A stretch of DNA of 9,156 nt, taken from Rhizobium sp. Q54. Lineage in GTDB: Bacteria > Pseudomonadota > Alphaproteobacteria > SMXS01. Below are positions 1 through 5,830 of this stretch, piece by piece. Under the pieces are notes generated by a model. The model had not been told where the DNA came from. It ran no database searches and saw nothing but the letters and a program-made list of their open reading frames with translations. The stretch covers positions 1 through 9,156 of the forward strand of contig CAMBYA010000073.1 in NCBI GenBank assembly GCA_945872035.1, given 5' to 3'. Positions within the stretch are counted from its first letter, which is position 1; every line of letters starts with the position of its first letter. The position numbers were made by a program, and so were the translations under genes.

Positions 1-1572
1 GGCAAGCGCGCCGCCGAGGAAAAACAGCAGGCGCTGGAATTCGAAGCCGATCCGTCGGCATTCACCCTGCCGCACCTGTCGCTGCTGGAGGAGCCCGAGC
101 CCTCGCAGAAGACCAGCCGGGTGAACGAGGAAGGGCTGGAGCAGAACGCCCGGCTGCTCGAATCCGTGCTCGACGATTTCGGCGTGCAGGGGCGCATCAC
201 CCAGGTCCGTCCCGGTCCGGTGGTGACGCTCTACGAGCTGGAGCCGGCGCCGGGCACCAAGTCATCCCGCGTCATCGGCCTCGCCGACGACATCGCCCGC
301 TCGATGAGCGCCGTCTCGGCCCGCGTCGCCGTGGTGCCGGGGCGCAACGCCATCGGCATCGAGCTGCCGAATGTGGGCCGCGAGACCGTGCTGCTGCGCG
401 AGCTGCTGGGCGACGTCTCCTACGAGAAAACCAGGACCAGGCTGCCGCTGGCGCTGGGCAAGGACATCGGCGGCACGCCGGTCGTCGCGGATCTCGCCGC
501 CATGCCGCACCTGCTGATCGCCGGCACCACCGGCTCGGGCAAGTCGGTCGCCATCAACACCATGATCCTGTCGCTGCTCTACAAGCTGCCGCCGCAGGAC
601 TGCCGCTTCATCATGATCGACCCCAAGATGCTGGAGTTGTCGGTCTATGACGACATCCCGCATCTGCTGACGCCGGTGGTGACCGATCCGCGCAAGGCGG
701 TGGTCGCGCTGAAATGGGCGGTCCGCGAGATGGAGGACCGCTACAAGCTGATGTCCAAGCTGGGCGTGCGCAACCTGGCCGCCTACAACGAGCGCATCGC
801 CGAGGCCGAGACGAAAGGCGAGATGCTCAAGCGCACCGTGCAGACTGGATTCGACCCGGCGAGCGGCCGCCCGATCTACGAGGAGCAGCCGCTGGACATG
901 AAGCCGCTGCCGCTGATCGTCATCATCGTCGACGAGATGGCCGACCTGATGATGGTGGCCGGCAAGGACGTGGAAGGCTCCATCCAGCGCCTCGCGCAAA
1001 TGGCCCGCGCCGCCGGCCTGCATCTGATCATGGCCACGCAGCGTCCGTCGGTAGACGTCATCACCGGCACCATCAAGGCGAACTTCCCGACCCGCATTTC
1101 CTTCCAGGTCACCTCGAAGATCGACAGCCGCACCATCCTGGGGGAGCAGGGCGCCGAGCAGCTGCTGGGCCGCGGCGACATGCTCTACATGGCGGCGGGC
1201 GGCAAGGTCACCCGCGTGCACGGCCCGTTCGTCACCGACAGCGAAGTCGAGGACGTGGTGCGCTTCCTGAAGGCGCAGGCCGCGCCCGAATACATGTCCA
1301 GCGTCACCGAGGAGCCGGAAGGCGGCTTCGAGACCATTCTCGACACGGCCGGCGGCGACGGCGAGGGCGGCAGCGAGGAACAGCTCTACGACCAGGCCGT
1401 GGCGCTGGTGGCGCGCGAGGGCAAGGCCTCGACCAGCTTCGTCCAGCGCCATCTGCAGATCGGCTACAACCGCGCCGCGCGCATCATCGAACGCATGGAA
1501 AAAGAGGGCGTTGTCAGCGCCGCCAACCATGTCGGCAAGCGCGAAGTGCTGGTGGGCGACCACAGCGGCTGA
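1..1572 (+). CDS. ftsK: DNA translocase FtsK, C-terminal part (5' end outside window)
   Basis: FtsK is the septum-anchored hexameric ATPase that pumps chromosome ends apart and activates dimer resolution at dif during division. The reading frame is open from the first base, so the gene begins upstream, and the membrane domain and most of the linker are missing. The 523 visible residues show the alpha subdomain (about 41-150), a Walker A motif GTTGSGKS (175-182), a Walker B strand [12 protein letters not shown] (305-316, D311/E312) and the conserved stretch [17 protein letters not shown] (374-390). An acidic, Gly-rich spacer (about 436-460) leads to the winged-helix gamma domain (about 460-518) that reads polar KOPS-type DNA sites in this family. 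The GTG at 121 is internal, because family-like coding sequence continues upstream of it. Stop is TGA at 1570-1572. lolA follows within 50 bases, as in many alphaproteobacteria. Identification is firm. Confidence 0.97.
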   Translation, partial: GKRAAEEKQQALEFEADPSAFTLPHLSLLEEPEPSQKTSRVNEEGLEQNARLLESVLDDFGVQGRITQVRPGPVVTLYELEPAPGTKSSRVIGLADDIARSMSAVSARVAVVPGRNAIGIELPNVGRETVLLRELLGDVSYEKTRTRLPLALGKDIGGTPVVADLAAMPHLLIAGTTGSGKSVAINTMILSLLYKLPPQDCRFIMIDPKMLELSVYDDIPHLLTPVVTDPRKAVVALKWAVREMEDRYKLMSKLGVRNLAAYNERIAEAETKGEMLKRTVQTGFDPASGRPIYEEQPLDMKPLPLIVIIVDEMADLMMVAGKDVEGSIQRLAQMARAAGLHLIMATQRPSVDVITGTIKANFPTRISFQVTSKIDSRTILGEQGAEQLLGRGDMLYMAAGGKVTRVHGPFVTDSEVEDVVRFLKAQAAPEYMSSVTEEPEGGFETILDTAGGDGEGGSEEQLYDQAVALVAREGKASTSFVQRHLQIGYNRAARIIERMEKEGVVSAANHVGKREVLVGDHSG

Positions 1573-1616
1573 CCTCATTCATGGAAAAGTCAGCTTTTAG
1601 CCGTTACGGTACGGCC

Positions 1617-2273
1617 ATGATTCGATTTGCCGCATCCGCTCTCGCCGCCGCCGTGCTGGCATCCACCGCGCCGGCCGGCGCGGCGCCCGTGCCGAAGGAA
1701 GTCGTCGAGACCCTGGCCACGACCGAGGCGCAGGATCTGGCGGCGGTCCAGTCCTACCTGAAGAGCATCACCTCGCTGCGCGCCCAGTTCCAGCAGGTCG
1801 CGCCCAACCGGCAGGTCAGTGCCGGCACCATGTCGCTGCAGAAGCCCGGCAAGCTGCGCTTCGAATACACGCCGCCGACGCCGATCCTGGTGGTCAGCGA
1901 CGGTACGGTCATCACCCTGATCGACTACGACCTGAAGCAGGTCACACGCTGGCCGATCAACGACACGCCGCTGCGGCCGCTGGTGCGCAGCGACTTCATG
2001 TTCGGCGAGGACGTGGAAGTTCTGGGCATCAAGCGTAACGCCCAATGGATCAACGTGGCGATCACCGACCCCAAGAAGCGCGACGAAGGCCGCATGCTGC
2101 TGACGTTCTCGCGCAACCCGCTGAAACTGACCGAATGGCAGGTGTTCGACGAACGGGGCCAGACAACCATCGTCACCCTCGACGACCTTCAGACCAACCT
2201 CCCTCTGGACAAGTCGCTCTGGACCTGGAAGGACCCGCGCCCGAAACGCGGGGGACCTCCGACGAAAAACTAG
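1617..2273 (+). CDS. lolA: Outer-membrane lipoprotein carrier protein LolA
   Basis: LolA is the periplasmic chaperone that takes lipoproteins released by LolCDE and hands them to the outer membrane. The 218-residue product starts with a signal peptide: MIRF, a run of Ala/Leu, then a likely signal peptidase I site near A20-G21-A22. The mature part has the family pattern: SLRAQFQQ, GTMSLQKPGKLRFEY, a PTPILVVSDG turn, a LIDYDLKQVTRWP strand and PLRPLV. It ends at LPLDKSLWTWKDP plus a basic, Pro-rich tail. Length is normal. The start is uncertain: an in-frame ATG at 1581 lies only 8 bases after the ftsK stop and would add 12 residues to the n-region. Neither start has a clear Shine-Dalgarno, so either may depend on translation from ftsK. 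I prefer 1617 because it gives a standard signal peptide. The stop lies in a tandem duplication described separately. Confidence 0.93.
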   Translation: MIRFAASALAAAVLASTAPAGAAPVPKEVVETLATTEAQDLAAVQSYLKSITSLRAQFQQVAPNRQVSAGTMSLQKPGKLRFEYTPPTPILVVSDGTVITLIDYDLKQVTRWPINDTPLRPLVRSDFMFGEDVEVLGIKRNAQWINVAITDPKKRDEGRMLLTFSRNPLKLTEWQVFDERGQTTIVTLDDLQTNLPLDKSLWTWKDPRPKRGGPPTKN

Positions 2274-2287
2274 CCGACGAAAAACTA
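2259..2287 (+). repeat. 14-base perfect tandem duplication (period 15) across the lolA stop
   Basis: The unit CCGACGAAAAACTA occurs at 2259-2272 and again at 2274-2287, separated by the single G that completes the lolA stop TAG (2271-2273). Because the period is 15, the second copy is in the same reading frame, but its TAG has become TAC. The duplication is therefore untranslated unless the first stop is read through. It looks like a recent slippage or duplication event. Direct observation; no function is claimed. Confidence 0.9.
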
Positions 2288-2324
2288 CCTGGCTGAAAAA
2301 ACGAGTTTTTATTCACTGATTCGC

Positions 2325-2336
2325 GTCACCCGTGAC
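2325..2336. promoter_or_regulatory. Short perfect inverted repeat, possible operator
   Basis: GTCAC and GTGAC flank a CC centre, giving 5-base perfect arms. It could be a small protein-binding site in the lolA/2711 gap, or could simply arise by chance. I recognise no specific regulator for it. Confidence 0.25.
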
Positions 2337-2594
2337 TGTAAGCCGTTTCACGCCCGGTTTATGTGCAGCCCCGTCCATTTGATGGGCAGCAGCTAAGGCC
2401 TTGATCATAAAATGCGAAATGAAACGCATATCTGTGATGCAAAAATAGGCAAAATCACTGTTGAAATTTTATGACGGCACAACCAAATACATGCCCAGCG
2501 ACGTCCTTTGCGGTGCAGTATCACATCCCCTCCCTTGGTGTTCTGCATCTGACGTTGCCGGTACCGGACCGCCCTCCTGGTACCATGCGTAACA

Positions 2595-2637
2595 GCGCAG
2601 AGCCCGGTCAGGAATTTTATCTTGGCCGGGCTTGCGC
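2595..2637 (+). terminator. GC-rich stem-loop, terminator- or attenuator-like
   Basis: Bases 2595-2610 pair with 2623-2637, giving about 15 pairs with one bulged G (2600) and one G-T wobble. The core is GCCCGG against CCGGGC, closing a 12-base AT-rich loop (2611-2622). The stem is followed by ATTTTC, a short and interrupted T-run. It could end a transcript from lolA or from a small RNA inside the gap. It could also act in the leader of the 2711 gene, whose start lies 73 bases on. The pairing is visible; the role is inferred. Confidence 0.5.
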
Positions 2638-2710
2638 ATTTTCAGGGTATCAGCATCCGGGCTCGACCTGACCGTCCCGGCCCCCTAAAACAGGGCGCGG
2701 AGGAATTCCC

Positions 2711-3301
2711 ATGGACGACGAAGACGACGACTATGATGGCCTGGACGACGACCAGCTCGCCGCGCTGACCGCGATCCGCCGCCTGGGCGAGGTGGTCACG
2801 CGGATTCCCTGGTTCAGCCGCATCGGCCATCCGTTCAGCGCGGAGGAGCTCGACCTGGCGCAGCGCTACCTGGACATGCTGGGCTTTCCCGACGCCTCGC
2901 CGGCGCCCCTGGAAGACTGGACCGAGGCGGGCGATGCCGCCGACAGCACCGACCTCAACAGCGAGGGCTGGGAAGTCGAGGAGCAGCTGCGCGCCGACCT
3001 GAGCCGCGAGGCGCTGGCGTTCTTCGACGAGGAAACGCTGTCCGATACCCTGACCTACGTCACGGAAACAGCCGGTCCGGTCGCCGTCGAGGCGATCGCC
3101 AGCGCCGCGTCGCTGTGGCCGGTCGAGGACGACGCGGTGATCGAGGCCGCCACCGGCGCCGCGGTGCAGGCCTGCTACCAGGCGGCGCTGGTGCTGGCCG
3201 CCCAGGCGGTGGAGGAGCATCCTTTCGCGCTCAAGTTCCGGCTGTTCGAGCTGGGCCGATGGCCCATCGGGCTGAGCGGCCGGTCTTTCAACATTTTCTA
3301 G
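2711..3301 (+). CDS. Acidic protein of unknown function
   Basis: I do not recognise a named family for this 196-residue protein. A good Shine-Dalgarno (GGAGG, 2699-2703) sits 7 bases before the ATG, so the start is well supported. The N-terminus is extremely acidic: ten of the first 14 residues are Asp or Glu. A region around 22-60 (LGEVVTRIPWFSRIGHPF, then AEELDLAQRYLDMLGF) looks helical. A variable acidic linker (about 61-95) and an Ala-rich helical segment (about 119-170) follow, and the C-terminus is Trp/Phe-containing and ends GRSFNIF. No signal peptide, membrane span or catalytic motif is evident, so it is probably cytoplasmic. xth begins 25 bases downstream and is likely in the same transcript, which is only a weak hint of a DNA-repair link. 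Codon use matches its neighbours. Confidence 0.85.
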   Translation: MDDEDDDYDGLDDDQLAALTAIRRLGEVVTRIPWFSRIGHPFSAEELDLAQRYLDMLGFPDASPAPLEDWTEAGDAADSTDLNSEGWEVEEQLRADLSREALAFFDEETLSDTLTYVTETAGPVAVEAIASAASLWPVEDDAVIEAATGAAVQACYQAALVLAAQAVEEHPFALKFRLFELGRWPIGLSGRSFNIF

Positions 3302-3316
3302 GGCAACATATTCTAG
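3289..3316 (+). repeat. 13-base imperfect tandem duplication (period 15) across the stop of the unknown gene
   Basis: CAACATTTTCTAG at 3289-3301 is followed by CAACATATTCTAG at 3304-3316, with 12 of 13 bases identical. The first copy carries the stop TAG (3299-3301). The second carries another TAG in the same frame (3314-3316), giving a double stop. The last G of the second copy opens the GAGGG ribosome-binding site of xth (3316-3320, 6 bases before the ATG), so the duplication forms most of the intergenic spacer. Confidence 0.88.
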
Positions 3317-3326
3317 AGGGCAGTAA

Positions 3327-4121
3327 ATGAACCTGCGGCTGTCGACCTGGAACATCAATTCGGTGCGCCTGCGGATCGACCTGGTGACCGCGTTCCTCGA
3401 GCGCATGCAGCCGGACGTGATCTGCCTGCAGGAAACCAAGACGCCCGACCCGTTCTTTCCGCTGAAGGCGTTCGAGAAACTGGGATACCTCCATCACGTC
3501 ATCGCCGGGCAGAAGGGCTATCACGGCGTCGCGATCCTGTCCCGCCGGCCGTTCGAGGCCCGCGATCGGCGCAACTGGTGCGGCAAGGACGACGCCCGTC
3601 ACGTCCACGCCACGCTCGAGGGCGGCATCGAGGTGCATAATTTCTACATCCCGTCGGGCGGCGACATCCCCGACCCGGCCGTGAACGAGAAATTCGCCCA
3701 CAAGCTGATGTTCCTCGATGAAGCCGCCGAATGGTTCACCGGCCGCTGCCGGCCCGACGGCAAGATGATCCTCGTGGGCGATCTCAACGTGGCGCCGTCG
3801 GAGTTCGACGTCTGGTCCCACAAGCAACTGCTCGACGTGGTCTCGCACACGCCCATCGAGGTCGAGAAGCTGACGCGGTTGCTGGGCACCGGCTGGCTGG
3901 ACGCCATCCGCGAATTCCATCCCGAGCCGGAGAAGCTCTATTCCTGGTGGAGCTACCGGGCACAGGACTGGCGGGCGTCCAACCGGGGCCGGAGGCTCGA
4001 CCATATCTGGGTGACGCCGCCGCTGAGGCCGCACCTGCGCTCGGTCCACATCATGGACGAAGCGCGCGGCTGGGAGAGGCCGTCGGACCACGTACCGGTG
4101 ACCGTCGACCTGGAGGTCTGA
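3327..4121 (+). CDS. xth: Exodeoxyribonuclease III (AP endonuclease)
   Basis: This is the Mg-dependent EEP-fold enzyme that cuts 5' to abasic sites and degrades 3' ends in base-excision repair. The 264 residues carry every family motif in order: WNINSVRLR (8-16, with metal/active-site N9), LQETK (E36), GYHGVAILS (64-72), FYIPSGGD (active-site Y107), GDLNVAP (D152, N154), YSWWSYR (205-211), RLDHIW (D225) and PSDHVPV (catalytic H255). These match N7, E34, Y109, D151, N153, D229 and H259 of E. coli Xth. The IPSGG variant in place of VPNG appears normal for alphaproteobacterial Xth (from memory). The start is fixed by GAGGG six bases upstream. The gene is probably co-transcribed with the unknown gene 5' of it, and transcription likely ends in the inverted repeat at 4139-4243. 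Confidence 0.96.
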   Translation: MNLRLSTWNINSVRLRIDLVTAFLERMQPDVICLQETKTPDPFFPLKAFEKLGYLHHVIAGQKGYHGVAILSRRPFEARDRRNWCGKDDARHVHATLEGGIEVHNFYIPSGGDIPDPAVNEKFAHKLMFLDEAAEWFTGRCRPDGKMILVGDLNVAPSEFDVWSHKQLLDVVSHTPIEVEKLTRLLGTGWLDAIREFHPEPEKLYSWWSYRAQDWRASNRGRRLDHIWVTPPLRPHLRSVHIMDEARGWERPSDHVPVTVDLEV

Positions 4122-4138
4122 CGGTGCGAAACGTGTTT

Positions 4139-4243
4139 CCGTCGTCATTGCGAGCCGCGTAGCGGCGCCGCAACCCGGAAGCCTAGGTGAAGCTCACCCA
4201 ACGCATGGGTTGCCTCGCCGGCTTCGCCGTCTCGCAAAGACGG
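4139..4243. repeat. Large imperfect inverted repeat with inner hairpin, between convergent genes (copy 1)
   Basis: The left arm 4139-4176 pairs imperfectly with the right arm 4207-4243. Shared blocks in hairpin sense are CCGTC, TTGCGAG, GCGNAG-like and GCAACCC. Inside the loop is a second hairpin, GGTGA/TCACC (4186-4198). The ends resemble the intergenic repeat family that reads GTCATTGCGAG at one side and GAAGCAATCCAG at the other, recalled from many bacterial genomes. It lies 17 bases after the xth stop and 4 bases beyond the stop of the opposing MBL gene, so it may serve as a two-way terminator. There is no T-run, so intrinsic termination is not proven. Confidence 0.75.
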
Positions 4244-4247
4244 TGAT

Positions 4248-5069
4248 TTAAACTCCAAGCTCCATGCCATCCATGGCCACCACCGTCCCCGGCCGCGCGG
4301 CCTGCGCCTCGGCGGCGATGCCATCCATGAATGCATCGTCATGGCCGGGGTCGTGATGGAAAATCACAAAAGTCTTCACCCCGGCCGCATCGGCGAGCCG
4401 CATGCCTTCCTGCCAGGTGGAATGGCTCCAGCCCTTGTAGGCAGGGTACTCGGCGTCGGTGTAGGTACAGTCGTAGATGAACACGTCGGCGCCATCGATC
4501 AGGCCCAGGATGTTCGGATCCGGCCCGTTTTCAAATTGCTCGGTGTCGGTGACATAGCAAACCGCGCGTCCGCCATACTCGACGCGGTATCCGGTTGCCC
4601 CGTTCTCGTGGTTGAGCGGTGCGGTGAGCACCCGGATACCATCGCCCAGGTCGAGCGTTTCACCGGGTTGGAAATCCTGGAAAGTCAGGGCGGCGCTGAA
4701 AAAGTCCAGCTTGAGCGGGAACAGCGGCGGGCACATGAAATCGGACAGCACCTGCTGAACGCCCGCGTCTGTACCGGCCCGTCCCGCCCAAATCCGGCAC
4801 ACCGTCTGCGGGTTGTAGAGTGGGCCGCAGGTCGGCAGGCCGATGACATGGTCGTAGTGGAAATGGCTGAACAGCAGGTCGAAGTCCTGCGGCCCCTTCA
4901 TGGTCGCGGCCAGTTGCCGGATGCCTGACCCGGCGTCGAACACCAGCCGCCGGTCGCCACACCGCATCTCCACGCAGGACGAATTGCCGCCATAGCGCGC
5001 GGTCTGCGGGCCGGAGCAGGGGATCGAGCCGCGCACGCCCCAGAACTTGACGGTGAAGTCTGCCGCCAT
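4248..5069 (-). CDS. Metallo-beta-lactamase-fold hydrolase
   Basis: This 273-residue cytoplasmic protein belongs to the MBL-fold group that begins KFWGVRGSIP and has TARYGGNSSCVEMR and VFDAGSGIR. The metal motif HFHYDH is at 69-74 (H69, H71, D73, H74). Further ligand candidates are H154 in PLNHENG, D175 in YVTDTE and H238/H239 in FHHDPGHDD. This is a complete binuclear-zinc set, so the enzyme should be active. The substrate is unknown; relatives include RNase Z-like and phosphodiesterase-like enzymes. I chose the ATG at 5069 because homology-like sequence begins there. It overlaps the TGA of the response regulator by one base (TGATG) and has no Shine-Dalgarno of its own, so translation is probably coupled. 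In-frame sequence upstream to 5204 only mirrors the regulator gene. The stop TAA lies next to the inverted repeat. Confidence 0.93.
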   Translation of the reverse strand: MAADFTVKFWGVRGSIPCSGPQTARYGGNSSCVEMRCGDRRLVFDAGSGIRQLAATMKGPQDFDLLFSHFHYDHVIGLPTCGPLYNPQTVCRIWAGRAGTDAGVQQVLSDFMCPPLFPLKLDFFSAALTFQDFQPGETLDLGDGIRVLTAPLNHENGATGYRVEYGGRAVCYVTDTEQFENGPDPNILGLIDGADVFIYDCTYTDAEYPAYKGWSHSTWQEGMRLADAAGVKTFVIFHHDPGHDDAFMDGIAAEAQAARPGTVVAMDGMELGV

Positions 5070-5758
5070 CAGGGACGCAGCCGGTAGCCACCGGCCTCTG
5101 TGATCAGGATGGTGGCGTTGGCCGGATCGCGCTCCAGCTTCTGGCGCAGACGGTAGATGTGGGTTTCCAGCGTGTGGGTGCTGACGCTGGCATTGTAGCC
5201 CCATACCTGATCGAGCAGCACCTCGCGGCTGACCGAACCCGAGGCCCTGTAGAGATATTTGAGGATGTCGGTTTCCTTGCCGGTCAGGCGCACCTTCTGG
5301 CTGCCGCGCTCCTCGTCGACCAGCACCTTCTGGCTGGGCCGGAAGGTATAGGGCCCCATCCGGAACACCGCGTCCTCGGATTGCTCGAACTGGCGGATCT
5401 GCGCCCGCATGCGCGCCAGCAGCACGGCGAAGTTGAACGGTTTCACCACATAATCGTTGGCGCCGGAATCGAGACCCAGGATGGTGTCGGCGTCGGTGGC
5501 GGCGGCGGTCAGCAGGATGACCGGCATCTTCAGGCCCGACTTGCGGATTTGCCGGCAGACCTCGCGGCCGTCCAGATCCGGCAGGCCGATGTCGAGCAGG
5601 ATGAGATTGTAGTCTCCGGCGCGGGCGCGTTTGAGCCCTTCCATTCCGCTCGAGACCTCCTCGACGGTAAAATCGTCGATCAGCGTCAGCTGATCGGCGA
5701 GCGAGCGCCGCAGATCGACATCATCGTCGATCAGCAGCACATGCTTGTGTACGGACAT
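5069..5758 (-). CDS. Response regulator, OmpR/PhoB type
   Basis: This is a 229-residue two-component transcription factor. The receiver domain (about 5-120) has the acidic pocket DDD at 11-13, phospho-acceptor D56 in LLLDIGLPDLDG, switch T84 and K106 in VVKPF. The C-terminal winged helix (about 133-229) shows the PhoB-class pattern: VRLTGKETDILKYL, then REVLLDQVWGY, then THTLETHIYRLRQKLE and a final GGYRLRP. The start is well supported by GGGAGGGGG at 5764-5772, five bases before the ATG. No histidine kinase lies in the window, so its partner is elsewhere or it is an orphan. It is translationally linked to the downstream MBL hydrolase and divergent from ribA. It may control its own promoter. 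Its target genes cannot be told from sequence. Confidence 0.95.
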   Translation of the reverse strand: MSVHKHVLLIDDDVDLRRSLADQLTLIDDFTVEEVSSGMEGLKRARAGDYNLILLDIGLPDLDGREVCRQIRKSGLKMPVILLTAAATDADTILGLDSGANDYVVKPFNFAVLLARMRAQIRQFEQSEDAVFRMGPYTFRPSQKVLVDEERGSQKVRLTGKETDILKYLYRASGSVSREVLLDQVWGYNASVSTHTLETHIYRLRQKLERDPANATILITEAGGYRLRP

Positions 5759-5798
5759 GGAGACCCCCTCCCAACCGCCGGAAAATGCTTTCCACTGT

Positions 5799-5822
5799 TA
5801 TACGGCTTCTTGCCGCCGTATA
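5799..5822. promoter_or_regulatory. Perfect 8+8 inverted repeat in the divergent ribA/regulator promoter region
   Basis: TATACGGC (5799-5806) and GCCGTATA (5815-5822) are perfect inverted copies around an 8-base spacer, within the 72 bases between the two divergent starts. A minus-strand -10-like TATAAC (5802 down to 5797) overlaps the left arm. A plus-strand -10-like TATATA (5819-5824) overlaps the right arm. The -35 matches on both sides are poor. If real, the two promoters overlap and a factor on the palindrome would affect both genes. A second smaller palindrome, GGAAA/TTTCC, is at 5780-5793. The repeat is visible; its promoter role is inferred. Confidence 0.5.
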
Positions 5823-5830
5823 TAAGTCCG

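Larger units (their letters stand above)
2274..2710. other. 437-base gene-free gap, AT-richer than its flanks, with several small palindromes
   Basis: No convincing gene was found here. Roughly 2282-2480 is clearly more AT-rich than the flanks. It holds small inverted repeats: AAAAAC/GTTTTT at 2297-2310, GTCAC/GTGAC at 2325-2336, CCAT/ATGG at 2375-2385 and ATGCG/CGCAT at 2412-2429. A perfect 10-base palindrome CCGGTACCGG lies at 2558-2567 with a second GGTACC at 2579-2584, and a long GC stem-loop lies at 2595-2637. A 66-codon frame at 2471-2671 has no ribosome-binding site and no family-like sequence. I saw no tRNA T-loop signature and recognise no riboswitch core. The gap probably holds the end of the ftsK-lolA unit, the promoter of the 2711 gene and possibly a small RNA. 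No promoter could be assigned with confidence. Confidence 0.6.

Noticed and set aside
121..123. GTG as the ftsK start
   Set aside because: The frame is open from base 1 and the sequence before 121 reads as FtsK linker; no Shine-Dalgarno precedes it.
262..1578. Long minus-strand frame opposite ftsK
   Set aside because: Shadow of a firmly identified gene; low-complexity His/Ala/Arg composition with no motifs.
1581..1616. ATG 1581 as the lolA start
   Set aside because: It is possible, but it gives a long, acid-containing n-region before the signal peptide and has no Shine-Dalgarno; kept as an alternative in the lolA entry.
2297..2310. AAAAAC/GTTTTT hairpin after lolA as an intrinsic terminator
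   Set aside because: The stem is nearly all A-T and the loop only 2-4 bases; too weak to be called a terminator by itself.
2471..2671. 66-codon plus-strand reading frame in the lolA/2711 gap
   Set aside because: No ribosome-binding site, no recognisable motif, a composition with several Pro and no clear structure, and it runs through the GC stem-loop at 2595-2637.
2642..3439. 265-codon minus-strand frame opposite the unknown gene and xth
   Set aside because: It is Arg/Gly/Val/His-rich, as typical of the antisense of GC-rich genes, and spans two well-supported plus-strand genes. The plus-strand gene has a clear Shine-Dalgarno and xth follows it.
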